DNA from: CALVGQ01 sp964368495
GTDB taxonomy: Bacteria; Bacillota_I; Bacilli_A; Erysipelotrichales; Erysipelotrichaceae
Direction of reading: 5' to 3'
NCBI GenBank assembly: GCA_964368495.1
Contig: CAYJAJ010000008.1
Coordinates: 1-64,000 of the forward strand
DNA: 64,000 nucleotides
Position 1 is the first letter of the stretch. Each line of letters begins with the position of its first letter. This document shows, one piece after another, positions 52,483 to 61,176 of the stretch. A program made the translations under genes and the position numbers. Under the pieces are notes generated by a model. It saw only the letters and a program-made list of their open reading frames with translations, did not search any database and was not told the origin of the DNA.

Positions 52483-54318
52483 TTATGATTTGTTTTCTTC
52501 ATTAATTGCCTTAGCACGAAGAGCATGTTTTCTTTCAATTGGTGTTAAATAACGTTTACGCAAACGAATATCCGTTGGTGTAAGTTCAACTAATTCATCA
52601 TCGTTAATAAATTCAAGCGCTTCTTCTAACGTCATCACTTTTGCAGGAATAAGTTTCATGGCTTCATCCGCTCCAGTAGAACGAATAGCCGTCAACTTTT
52701 TATTTTTAATCGGATTAACATCCATATCCAAGTTTCTTGCACTCATACCAATAATCATACCTTCATAAACTTCAGTTTGTGGAGGAATAAACAATTGACC
52801 ACGCTCTTGAATGTTCCAAAGTGCATAAGTCATGGCAACTCCTTTTTCAGTAGAAATTAAGACACCATTAGCACGCTGTGTAATTTCCCCTTTAAATGGT
52901 TCATAACCTATCAAACGACGAACAATAGTACCTTCACCACGTGTATCATTAATAAATTCAGAACGATATCCAAGTAGTCCACGTGTAGGCACTTCATATT
53001 CAACTTTCGTATAACTTCCTTCATCTGTGATATTAACCATAACCCCTTTTCTAAGGTTCAGTTTTGAAATAACACTTCCAGAATATTCATTTGGTACAGT
53101 ACATACTACTTCTTCAACAGGTTCCATCAATTGACCATTTTCACGATGGAAAATTACTTCTGGTTTTGATACAGCAATCTCATATCCTTCACGACGCATA
53201 TTTTCAAGTAAAATAGATAAATGAAGTTCTCCACGTCCTGAAACTTTAAAACTATCTGTGCTATCAGTTTCTTCAACTTTTAGCCCTACATTAACTTCTA
53301 GTTCTTTATTTAATCTTTCACGAATGTTTCTTGATGTTACAAATTTACCAACACGTCCTGCAAACGGACTTGAATTAACCATAAAAAACATAGATAGTGT
53401 TGGTTCTTCAATTTTAATAGAAGGCATTGGTTTTGGATTATTTAAATCACACAGTGTATCTCCAATTCCAATATCACTAATTCCAGCAATCATTACGATT
53501 TCACCACATTGCGCTTCTTTAACCGCAATTCTACTTAATCCTTTATAAACAAACACTTGATTTACTTTACAATTTTGTTTTTTACCATCTTCATTACATA
53601 CAGTAATTGTCGTTCCTTCTTTAACAACACCGCTAAAAACACGTCCAATTCCTAAACGTCCAATATAATCATCATAAGCAAGTGCAGATACTTGCATTGA
53701 TAATTCATCATTGCTGTAATCTGGATATGTTTCTACATGACTTAAAATTGTATCAAATAATGGAGTAATATCTGTATTTGTATCTTCCATTTCTTTTCTT
53801 ACAATTCCTTCACGTGCAATACCGTATAAAATTGGGAAGTCAAGTTGTTCATCAGTAGCATTTAAGTCCAAAAATAAATCATAAACTAAGTCAATAACTT
53901 CATTTACTCGAGAATCTTTTTTATCAATTTTATTAATAAGCAATATTGGACGAAGTCCATTCTCTAAACTTTTTTGAAGTACAAAACGAGTTTGTGGCAT
54001 TGGCCCTTCACTTGAATCCACTAGTAAAATTACTGTATCTACTGTACGAATAATACGCTCAACCTCACTAGAGAAATCCGCATGTCCTGGAGTATCTACA
54101 ATATTAATTTTGTAATCTTGATAATTGATTGAACAGTTCTTAGAATAGATTGTGATTCCACGTTCTCTTTCAAGATCGTTACTATCCATAACACAATCAA
54201 CTACTTCTTCGTTGTCTCTAAAAACATGACTTTGTGATAAAAACGCATCTACTAATGTAGATTTTCCAGCATCGACATGGGCGATAACCGCTATATTAAT
54301 AATTTTTTGATATGACAT
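52483..54318 (-). CDS. typA: Ribosome-associated GTPase TypA/BipA
   Basis: A 611-residue translational GTPase. G motifs: AHVDAGKSTL (G1), RERGITIYSKN (switch), DTPGHADF (G3), NKIDK (G4). EF-G-like domains III and V and the TypA-specific C-terminal domain follow (ERGQLFIPPQTEVYEGMIIG). Works in 50S assembly and stress or cold adaptation. AAAGGTGG sets the start. Confidence 0.97.
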   Translation of the reverse strand: MSYQKIINIAVIAHVDAGKSTLVDAFLSQSHVFRDNEEVVDCVMDSNDLERERGITIYSKNCSINYQDYKINIVDTPGHADFSSEVERIIRTVDTVILLVDSSEGPMPQTRFVLQKSLENGLRPILLINKIDKKDSRVNEVIDLVYDLFLDLNATDEQLDFPILYGIAREGIVRKEMEDTNTDITPLFDTILSHVETYPDYSNDELSMQVSALAYDDYIGRLGIGRVFSGVVKEGTTITVCNEDGKKQNCKVNQVFVYKGLSRIAVKEAQCGEIVMIAGISDIGIGDTLCDLNNPKPMPSIKIEEPTLSMFFMVNSSPFAGRVGKFVTSRNIRERLNKELEVNVGLKVEETDSTDSFKVSGRGELHLSILLENMRREGYEIAVSKPEVIFHRENGQLMEPVEEVVCTVPNEYSGSVISKLNLRKGVMVNITDEGSYTKVEYEVPTRGLLGYRSEFINDTRGEGTIVRRLIGYEPFKGEITQRANGVLISTEKGVAMTYALWNIQERGQLFIPPQTEVYEGMIIGMSARNLDMDVNPIKNKKLTAIRSTGADEAMKLIPAKVMTLEEALEFINDDELVELTPTDIRLRKRYLTPIERKHALRAKAINEENKS

Positions 54319-54400
54319 AAAATACCACCTTTACCAGTCTTTAATTATAAACCACTTATTAAAAAATACAAGAAAAATAAATGTTTCACAGTTTTTATAC

Positions 54401-55714
54401 TTAACGATGATATTTTTTGCTTCTTTTTATTTTTCTTCTAGTCTTTTTTAATTCATAGCGATGCACATAACATCTCCACAAAACAAATCCTATAACAAAG
54501 ACAATAACCCCAGTCCAAATCAAATTATTCATCATCCATGTTCCTATAACATAAGAGTAATAAAGTATATTTGAACGTGAAATATCTTCCTGTGCCACAA
54601 CATCAAATGAATACAAGATTTCATCTTCATAAACAAGAGTTGCTGTTCCAAATACTTGCCCTTTTGTGATTGGGGCATCCACACTTTCAACGAGTTCTGT
54701 TTGAACGCTAATCTTTTCAACATCAACTTCATTTGGCAATGTTAATTCTACAGTTTCACTTGCACTATACGTTACAGTATCTTGAAAAAGTTTAAATCGT
54801 AAATCAATTTCTCCTAAGACATTTTCAGTATTTATCAATTCACTTTTTGTATAGTTATTGTAAATATCGCTGTATATGTTTACTGCATCAACAACATGAT
54901 AAGGCGTTGAGCCTACTGGTGCATAAGACGTTACTAACAAATAATTGCGGTTATCTTGGGATGCAGTGGAAGCTAAACACAATCCAGCTGGTATAGTATA
55001 CCCTGTTTTACCACCAAGTATTGTACTTTCATCTAAGCCATTCCAACCAACTCTTTCAATACTCGCAAACATATTACTTTGCCATGTTAATCCTAGACTA
55101 TGCATTGATCCACTCATTGCTGTATATTTTCGTGTAGAAAAAATCTCCTTGAATTCAGGATTAAGTAAGCAGTATTCCATTAAAACAGCTAAATCATTCA
55201 ATGTTGTATAGTGATCAATATCATGAAGCCCTGTAGTGTTCACGAAATTTGTATTTTCTAAATTAAGTTCTTGTGCCTTTTGATTCATAAGTTCTACAAA
55301 TGCTTCTTCACTTCCTGCAACATGATGCGCAACAGCTCGTGTAGTTTCAGCGCCAGATGGCAAAAACAAACCATATAAGCAATCTTCAAGTGAAACAACC
55401 TCATCTAAATAAAAACCTGCCATCGAAGCATTCGCTTCAAGTAAACCGTCATATATTTCACTATCTAGCTTAATAGTTAAAGAGGTATCATCGATGTTTT
55501 CTAAACCTACAATTAATGTCATCATCTTCGTCATAGAAGCAGGGTATATTTTATCATCGCTCCCATTTTCCATGATTACTTGACCATTATCACGATCAAT
55601 AAGCAAATAATAATCACTATATATTGTTAGTTCCTCTGCATTCACAACATCATAATTAGATAAATTGAATACAGTTAATACTACGGTTAATAAAAATGGT
55701 AAAAAACGTTTCAT
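54401..55714 (-). CDS. D-alanyl-D-alanine carboxypeptidase (PBP5/S11 family) with C-terminal membrane anchor
   Basis: A 437-residue S11 enzyme. A signal peptide (MKRFLPFLLTVVLTVFNL) precedes the domain with SxxK in PASMTK and KTG in ILGGKTGYT. The SxN position reads LPSGAE, so the Asn is replaced by Ala, as also occurs in some related clades. A PBP5 C-terminal beta domain is followed by a membrane helix (TGVIVFVIGFVLWRC) and a basic tail. AAAGGAGTAC sets the ATG at 55714. It is a second S11 enzyme besides dacF, probably vegetative. Confidence 0.9.
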   Translation of the reverse strand: MKRFLPFLLTVVLTVFNLSNYDVVNAEELTIYSDYYLLIDRDNGQVIMENGSDDKIYPASMTKMMTLIVGLENIDDTSLTIKLDSEIYDGLLEANASMAGFYLDEVVSLEDCLYGLFLPSGAETTRAVAHHVAGSEEAFVELMNQKAQELNLENTNFVNTTGLHDIDHYTTLNDLAVLMEYCLLNPEFKEIFSTRKYTAMSGSMHSLGLTWQSNMFASIERVGWNGLDESTILGGKTGYTIPAGLCLASTASQDNRNYLLVTSYAPVGSTPYHVVDAVNIYSDIYNNYTKSELINTENVLGEIDLRFKLFQDTVTYSASETVELTLPNEVDVEKISVQTELVESVDAPITKGQVFGTATLVYEDEILYSFDVVAQEDISRSNILYYSYVIGTWMMNNLIWTGVIVFVIGFVLWRCYVHRYELKKTRRKIKRSKKYHR

Positions 55715-55971
55715 AAGTACTCCTTTGCTATTCACGAATTATTATATCATTTTAATTGTTTAAAAAAAGAAAGAAAAAATAAAATAGTGAAATAATCATA
55801 AAACCAGAGTCTACCCTCTAATTTTTTATTATGTCACTATTTATATAAACCATAATGAATACTTAATAATAAAACAACACTAATTATCATCTTTAATTGT
55901 TTAAAACAATGCTGTTATCTTTTCTTATCTTCATTTACAACATGAATAAAAAGTGAAAATGATATAATTAA

Positions 55972-56166
55972 TTATTCATCACAATCATCATTACCATCAC
56001 AATCATCATTACCATCATAATCATCATTACTATCATAATCATGATAATCTCTTTGAACCCAATCACCTGTTTTTCTGTTCGATTCATTTTTATTACGTGA
56101 TCCACTTGTCAAAACAAAGAAAAACAATAAACCTGCAATTATTATACTCACAAAATTCAACTCCAT
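55972..56166 (-). CDS. Asp-rich single-helix miniprotein with hexapeptide repeats
   Basis: A 64-residue protein after GGGGAGGTG. One N-terminal helix (VSIIIAGLLFFFVLTSG), a short basic linker, then an acidic tail built of DSNDDY, DGNDDC, DGNDDC, DE. The spacing of acidic residues resembles metal-binding loops, and two Cys could bind metal or form disulfides. No family is known to me. Confidence 0.65.
   Translation of the reverse strand: MELNFVSIIIAGLLFFFVLTSGSRNKNESNRKTGDWVQRDYHDYDSNDDYDGNDDCDGNDDCDE
55981..56034 (-). repeat. Three tandem 18-bp repeats encoding D(G/S)NDD(C/Y)
   Basis: Two identical 18-bp units (GATGGTAATGATGATTGT on the minus strand) and a third with three differences code for the acidic hexapeptides. 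Copy number could vary by slippage. Confidence 0.85.
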
Positions 56167-56346
56167 TGTACACCTCCCCTTATCTTACAATCCAAACACT
56201 ATAAGTTTAACCTCAACATAATTATAACAAAGTTAATCTCTACAATCAAAATTAAACAACGTCAATATCTTTTTCTAACAATTATTTTATACATATTATT
56301 AAATCTTTGTCTTTTGAAAAAATAGGGCACAGGTATTTTAGCAACT

Positions 56347-56376
56347 AAAAAACCAAGTTAAATTGTATTAACTTGG
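56347..56376 (-). terminator. Terminator of the arsP-arsC operon
   Basis: CCAAGTTAA and TTAACTTGG form a 9-bp stem with a 6-nt loop; the minus strand continues in six T. Confidence 0.82.
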
Positions 56377-56401
56377 CTCTTATATCATATAATTTGGTTG
56401 A

Positions 56402-56809
56402 TTAAAGTGTATTTGATTGAATTCTTTCTTTAAGATCCAATATGTTTTTATGAATTGTTTCAATTGTCTTTTTAAACTCTTCATCACTTTTTCCAGTTGG
56501 GTCATCAAGTCCCCAATCTTCTCTGTGTTTACAAGGTAGAAATGGGCAATCAACATTGCATCCCATTGTAACTACTATATCAATTTCTGGAATATCCGCT
56601 AACAATTTATTGCGCTGAGTTTTTTCCATGTCGACATCATAAATTTCTTTAATAAGTCTTACTGCATCTTGATTAATTTGTTCCTTAACATGTGTACCTG
56701 CAGAATAACTTTCAAAAACATCTCCTGCTAAAAGCTTTCCAAGCGCTTCAGATATTTGACTTCTACATGAGTTATGAACACAAATAAATGCAACTTTTGG
56801 TTTATTCAT
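56402..56809 (-). CDS. arsC: Arsenate reductase (thioredoxin-coupled, LMW-PTP type)
   Basis: A 135-residue protein with the P-loop CVHNSCRS (Cys10, Cys15, Arg16) and the relay cysteines Cys84, Cys88 and Cys93 in GCNVDCPFLPC, followed by the acid EDWGLDDPTG. It reduces arsenate to arsenite. It is last in an operon with a redox-disulfide protein (2 bases upstream) and an ArsP-type permease. The ribosome site is weak, so translation is probably coupled. Confidence 0.92.
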   Translation of the reverse strand: MNKPKVAFICVHNSCRSQISEALGKLLAGDVFESYSAGTHVKEQINQDAVRLIKEIYDVDMEKTQRNKLLADIPEIDIVVTMGCNVDCPFLPCKHREDWGLDDPTGKSDEEFKKTIETIHKNILDLKERIQSNTL

Positions 56810-56811
56810 GA

Positions 56812-57132
56812 CTATAAATTCTCTTGAAGTAATTTTACAGCTTCATCTTTAGATAAAACTTTGCCATAACTTACTACTTTACCTTTAACAACTAGTGCAG
56901 GTGTAGACATAACACCATATTTTGCGATTTCCATAACATCACGAACATGCTCAATTTCCATATCATGACCTAATTCTTGCAGTGCCTCTTTCGTTGCTTG
57001 TTCAAGTTGGTTGCATTTTGCACAACCTGACCCTAATACTTTAACGTCAGATGAAACTTCTGAAGCTGGTGCTGAACAACATCCACCGCACCCGCAAGAT
57101 GAGCTTTCATTTTTCTTTTTAAAAAAAATCAT
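56812..57132 (-). CDS. Redox-active-disulfide (thioredoxin-fold) protein
   Basis: A 106-residue protein. A Cys-rich N-terminus (SSCGCGGCCS) precedes a small thioredoxin fold with GSGCAKCNQ as active site and MSTPALVVKGKVV as the cis-proline segment. Usually found beside ArsP/DUF318 permeases. It may supply electrons to ArsC or hand metalloid-thiols to the permease; that is inference. AAAGGAG sets the start. Confidence 0.88.
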   Translation of the reverse strand: MIFFKKKNESSSCGCGGCCSAPASEVSSDVKVLGSGCAKCNQLEQATKEALQELGHDMEIEHVRDVMEIAKYGVMSTPALVVKGKVVSYGKVLSKDEAVKLLQENL

Positions 57133-57147
57133 TTTATTTTTCTCCTT

Positions 57148-58161
57148 TTAAATTAATATATATTGCATGGCGTTAAATAAATAACCTACCAATATAATAC
57201 CCGTTGTACAAATTGCTATAAATACCAGTAATAATTTTGGTTTAATTGCTTGTTTCAACATAATTAGCGACGGCAAGCTCAGTGTTGTCACTGCCATCAT
57301 AAATGCTAAGATTGTTCCTAGCTGAGCACCTTTTGAAAGAAGTGCTTCTGCAATAGGGATAGTCCCAAAGATATCAGCATAGATAGGAATACCAATAAGT
57401 GTTCCTAGTACTACTCCAAATGGATTGTTGCTTCCTAAAATTGATGCTATAAATTCTTCTGGAATCCAGTTATGGATAAATGCTCCAATTCCTACACCCA
57501 CCAAAATATATGGGAAGACTTTTTTAAATGTTGACTCAACCTGTTCTTTCGCATAACTTATGCGATCTTTTTTAGTAAGTGTTGGAGATTCAATGTCGAC
57601 ATTCCCTGCCTTAAATATGAAGTCTTCAACGTGGTTTTCCATGTTAAGTTTTCCAATTAATGTACCACCGACAACCGCAACAATTAAGCCACACAACACA
57701 TAAACTACTGCAACTTTAGAACCAAAGATACTCATTAATAAGACCAAACTACCCAAATCAACCATGGGTGATGATATTAAGAATGAGAATGTAACTGAAA
57801 GGGGTAGCTTTGCACTTGTAAAGCCAATAAATAACGGAATTGATGAACAGCTGCAAAACGGTGTCACTGTCCCAAGTAGTGCCGCAACCACATTTGCACT
57901 AATTCCTTTAAACCGTCCTAATATTTTTTTGCTTCTTTCTGGTGGAAAATAACTTTGTATATATGAAATAATAAATATTAATGTACAAAGAAGTACAACT
58001 ATTTTAATTACGTCATAAATGAAGAACTGTATGCTTGCCCCAATTGGATCTTGTATATCAAATCCAATTCCTATTAACAAGTTACCAACTAGTTCATTTA
58101 GCCATTTCATTCCTAACAGTTGATATTGAATGAAATCCCAAACACCTTGTATTATTTCCAA
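57148..58161 (-). CDS. arsP: ArsP/UPF0718 family permease
   Basis: A 337-residue membrane protein with eight or more helices and the family motif GTVTPFCSCSSIPLF (Cys103, Cys105), repeated in part by GIPIYADIFGTIPIAEAL. ArsP exports trivalent organoarsenicals. The start codon is TTG at 58161, fixed by AGGAGGGG. First in the operon with the redox-disulfide protein and arsC. The promoter is covered by three ATCAA/TTGAT palindromes. Confidence 0.88.
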   Translation of the reverse strand: MEIIQGVWDFIQYQLLGMKWLNELVGNLLIGIGFDIQDPIGASIQFFIYDVIKIVVLLCTLIFIISYIQSYFPPERSKKILGRFKGISANVVAALLGTVTPFCSCSSIPLFIGFTSAKLPLSVTFSFLISSPMVDLGSLVLLMSIFGSKVAVVYVLCGLIVAVVGGTLIGKLNMENHVEDFIFKAGNVDIESPTLTKKDRISYAKEQVESTFKKVFPYILVGVGIGAFIHNWIPEEFIASILGSNNPFGVVLGTLIGIPIYADIFGTIPIAEALLSKGAQLGTILAFMMAVTTLSLPSLIMLKQAIKPKLLLVFIAICTTGIILVGYLFNAMQYILI

Positions 58162-58266
58162 TTTAACCCCTCCTAATTAATCAGTATATATGTTTTTTTT
58201 AATAGCTAGATTTAAATGATTGCTTATGCTATTCTGAGACTTATTTGAGCACTAAATAAGTTTCAT

Positions 58267-58341
58267 ATCAATTTTTTTTGATGAATAAAATATAACATCA
58301 ATTTTTTTTGATGTCAACCCATAAATCAAATTTTTTTGATG
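58267..58341 (-). promoter_or_regulatory. Three evenly spaced ArsR-type operators
   Basis: ATCAATTTTTTTTGATG at 58267 and 58297, and ATCAAATTTTTTTGATG at 58325. Each is a palindrome of ATCAA and TTGAT arms. Spacings are 30 and 28 bases. One lies upstream of -35, one between -35 and -10, and one just past the start of transcription: a repressor array. No arsR is adjacent. The rest of 58342-58475 shows nothing but AT-rich sequence. Confidence 0.7.
58289..58317 (-). promoter_or_regulatory. Promoter of the arsP operon
   Basis: Minus strand TTGACA (58317-58312), a 17-base spacer, then TATATT (58294-58289). The spacer holds the central ATCAA/TTGAT palindrome. The leader to the TTG start is about 120 bases, and 58201-58260 within it holds a small 7-bp hairpin (CTTATTT/AAATAAG). 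Confidence 0.75.
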
Positions 58342-58475
58342 TATGTATATTCTTTTTCTTACTATATATATAATATAGAGTACATTCAATAAATTAGCTA
58401 TGCATATAATTGTATTTTAAGGTGAACATGTTACAATTAAATAAAGTATAGATTTGGTTAAGGAGGGATTTAGCT

Positions 58476-59297
58476 ATGATTCAAGTTGCAAATTTCACTA
58501 AATACTACGGTAAATTTAAAGCTGTTGACAACATAAGCTTCGATGTCAAAAAAGGTACAATTGTCGGATTTGTTGGAAAAAATGGTGCTGGTAAAAGCAC
58601 TACATTACGTGCTTTATTAAATTTTATTAACCCAACTAGTGGGTCTTGTAGCATTTCAAATTTAGATAGCATAAAAGATGCAAAAAAGATAAGAAGTCTT
58701 GTAAGTTACATGCCATCTGATGCTATGTTTTATCATGGTATTACACCAAGTGATTTATTTAGATTTTGTTGCCAATTTACTAAGCAAGGATATGAAGTTG
58801 CTGAAGAATTATCAAAGTACTTTGAGCTTGATTTAAATAAGCGTATTTCTGATTTAAGTTTAGGTAATAGAAAAAAGGTTTCTATTATACAAGCACTTTT
58901 AAAAGATTCAGAGTTGTATATTTTAGATGAACCTACTAGTGGTCTTGATCCATTAATGCAAGAAAAGTTCTTTGAGGTTTTATTAAGAAAAAAAGAAGAA
59001 GGGGCAACTATCTTTTTATCAAGTCATAATCTTATTGAAATAGAAAAGTATTGTGATCGAACAATCATTATTAAAGATGGAGAAATACTTGAAGATGTAA
59101 TGATGAATGATAAAGAACTATGCAAGACAAAAATCATTACTTATGAAACATCGCATGGCACAACAAATAAATTTGAGTTTGATGGGGATGTTAATCAATT
59201 AATTAAAGATTTATCATTGATCGATTTAAAAAACATTGAAATACGTACCAAATCAATTGAAGAAGAATTTATTAAATATTACAAGGGGGACATTTAA
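58476..59297 (+). CDS. ABC transporter ATP-binding protein (ABC-2 type)
   Basis: A 273-residue ATPase: Walker A GKNGAGKST, a signature variant LSLGNRKKVS (LSGGQ reads LSLGN), Walker B LYILDEPTSGLDPL, and the switch His in SSHNL. It pairs with the next gene, a six-helix permease with a zero-base gap. Likely an exporter of a peptide, antibiotic or lipid. AAGGAGGGA precedes the ATG. Confidence 0.93.
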   Translation: MIQVANFTKYYGKFKAVDNISFDVKKGTIVGFVGKNGAGKSTTLRALLNFINPTSGSCSISNLDSIKDAKKIRSLVSYMPSDAMFYHGITPSDLFRFCCQFTKQGYEVAEELSKYFELDLNKRISDLSLGNRKKVSIIQALLKDSELYILDEPTSGLDPLMQEKFFEVLLRKKEEGATIFLSSHNLIEIEKYCDRTIIIKDGEILEDVMMNDKELCKTKIITYETSHGTTNKFEFDGDVNQLIKDLSLIDLKNIEIRTKSIEEEFIKYYKGDI

Positions 59298-60098
59298 ATG
59301 AAAATACTCCAATTAACCATGTTTAATTTAAAAATATACAGAAAGCTAATACTTGGCTGGGTTATTGCAATATTTGCGGTCATGTTTATCTACATGATTT
59401 TATTCCCTTCTGTTAAAGATATCGCAACAATTAAAATGGAAGCATTACCTACTGAATTACTTCAATTTGTAGGGATGGAAAATCTAAATGATATGAGTAA
59501 TTTTGTAGTTTATTTTGGTACTATTTATAATTTAGTATTAGTTGCAATTAGTATTTTTGCTGTCACCTTTTCTGCAAATTGCATTTACAACGAAGAAAAA
59601 AATAAAACAATCGAATTTTTATATTCTGTAGAAATTAGCAGAACTGATATTTACCTTTCTAAATGTTTTACAGCATATATTGCAGTGATGTTAGTTGTTA
59701 CTTCTGCTGTGATTTCTTCAGTATTTTGTGGTAGCATCAATGGTGGAGAGACATTTAACCTAGTTGATGTTTTAACAATTTCTAAAACATCAAGCATCAC
59801 CCCATTTGTTTTCCTATCTGTGGGTTTAATGATTTCTGGTATTACTAGTAAAGTCAGTGGTGCAACAGTGGGTAGCATGTGTGTAATGGGCTCATACATG
59901 TTAGGATATTTAAGTAATTTACTCGGTGAAAATTTTGAATGGTTAAAATATTTTAGTCCCTTTGAAGTATTTAATCCTTCAAACTCCTTATCTCTTAGTA
60001 ATGAAACAATTCTTCTTTTATCATCCTATGCATTACTTATGGTTGTATTAATTATTATTGGGAGTTATTTTTATAAAAATCGCGATTTTAATATATAA
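59298..60098 (+). CDS. ABC-2 type transporter permease
   Basis: A 266-residue membrane protein with six helices (VIAIFAVMFIYMILF, VYFGTIYNLVLVAISIFAV and so on) and the NEEKNKTIEFLYSVEISRTD coupling stretch of ABC-2 permeases. It starts the base after the ATPase stop with GGGGG as ribosome site. The pair is closed by a terminator. Confidence 0.92.
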   Translation: MKILQLTMFNLKIYRKLILGWVIAIFAVMFIYMILFPSVKDIATIKMEALPTELLQFVGMENLNDMSNFVVYFGTIYNLVLVAISIFAVTFSANCIYNEEKNKTIEFLYSVEISRTDIYLSKCFTAYIAVMLVVTSAVISSVFCGSINGGETFNLVDVLTISKTSSITPFVFLSVGLMISGITSKVSGATVGSMCVMGSYMLGYLSNLLGENFEWLKYFSPFEVFNPSNSLSLSNETILLLSSYALLMVVLIIIGSYFYKNRDFNI

Positions 60099-60128
60099 AA
60101 AGTTGAAAACATTTGTCTTCAACTTTTT
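60097..60128. terminator. Bidirectional terminator between the ABC permease and radical SAM gene
   Basis: AAAAAGTTGAA and TTCAACTTTTT form an 11-bp stem with a 10-nt loop between convergent genes. Confidence 0.85.
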
Positions 60129-60145
60129 TTTCTTTATTCTTGTAT

Positions 60146-61003
60146 TTACTCATCAAACAAACATACTTGACCAAATTGTTTAGGAAATTCATTTAAGTAA
60201 GCAAAACACTCTTTATCTTCAAACATCATTTGATTCTCTTTACAAAAGTCTTTGATCATTTTATATAACTCTTTACTGTTTGGACTACCTAAACCGTATC
60301 TTGAACCATATTTTCTCATGTATTGATGTTTACATCCCGGGAAATATTCATCAAGTTTTTTATAATAATACTCACGATTTCCATATCGAAGTGTCATCCC
60401 AACTTTAAAACAAACTATTCCCTTAACACCTGCTTCTTTACAGTAATTCAATATTCCTTCCATGTTTTCTTTGGTATCGTTGATAAAAGGAAGTATTGGA
60501 GTAATCCAAACTATTGTAGGAATATTTGCCTCTTTCATTTTCATTAAGACATCAAAACGCTCTTTTGTCGTACATACATTTGGTTCAACAATCTTACATA
60601 ATTGTTCATCAAAAGTAGTAAGAGTCATCTGAACAACACACTTTGACTTTTCATTAATTCTTTTTAATAACTCTAAATCTTTTAAAATGAGATTTGATTT
60701 GGTTAAGATGCTTATACCAAAACCATACTTCTCAATCAGCTCGAGGCTTTTCCGTGTGTACTGGACCTCTTTTTCTATCGGCATATAGGGATCACACATT
60801 GATCCTGTTTTAATCATCCCTTTTTCTTTTTTTGACTTTAACTCCTTTTCTAATAATTCTAATCCATTAACTTTCAATTCTATCTCTTCAAATGTGTATG
60901 TTTTTCCATAACATTCGCTGCGAGAATCACAGTAGATACAGCCATGTGTGCATCCACGATAAATATTAAACCCGTTGTATTTAGAAAGAATACTTTTTGC
61001 CAT
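60146..61003 (-). CDS. Radical SAM protein (spore photoproduct lyase-like / Rv2578c group)
   Basis: A 285-residue radical SAM enzyme with the cluster motif RGCTHGCIYCDSRS (CxxxCxxC). Motifs such as KTGSMCDPYMPIEKE and QMTLTTFDEQLCKIVEPN place it in the SPL/Rv2578c-type group of unknown reaction. The frame extends to a GTG at 61024; the ATG at 61003 with AAGAAGTG is preferred but not certain. Alone between terminators. Confidence 0.85.
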   Translation of the reverse strand: MAKSILSKYNGFNIYRGCTHGCIYCDSRSECYGKTYTFEEIELKVNGLELLEKELKSKKEKGMIKTGSMCDPYMPIEKEVQYTRKSLELIEKYGFGISILTKSNLILKDLELLKRINEKSKCVVQMTLTTFDEQLCKIVEPNVCTTKERFDVLMKMKEANIPTIVWITPILPFINDTKENMEGILNYCKEAGVKGIVCFKVGMTLRYGNREYYYKKLDEYFPGCKHQYMRKYGSRYGLGSPNSKELYKMIKDFCKENQMMFEDKECFAYLNEFPKQFGQVCLFDE

Positions 61004-61067
61004 CACTTCTTTAATAACAATCACTCCAACCTATGCTAATAATTATTTATATTTTACTATATTAAAA

Positions 61068-61098
61068 AAAAATATTCAATGTGAACTTGAATATTTTT
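61068..61098 (-). terminator. Second terminator-like hairpin upstream of the radical SAM gene
   Basis: AAAAATATTCAA and TTGAATATTTTT make a perfect 12-bp stem with a 7-nt loop; the minus strand continues in T. Together with the next hairpin it makes a tandem barrier between lctP and the radical SAM gene. Confidence 0.7.
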
Positions 61099-61131
61099 CA
61101 ATCGATTATAAGTTGTTATTTACTTCCTACA

Positions 61132-61167
61132 TACAAAAAAAGTTGAACCGAATTGGATTCAACTTTT
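61132..61167 (-). terminator. Terminator of the lactate permease gene
   Basis: AAAAGTTGAA and TTCAACTTTT form a 10-bp stem; the minus strand continues in T, just after the lctP stop. Confidence 0.8.
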
Positions 61168-61176
61168 AATCTATAA

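Noticed and set aside
55975..56045. CRISPR-like array
   Set aside because: The 18-bp repeats are contiguous without spacers and encode acidic hexapeptides in a translated gene.
58267..58341. Terminators or CRISPR-like repeats
   Set aside because: The palindromes have short 5-6 bp arms, lie upstream of a gene and overlap a promoter, so operators fit better.
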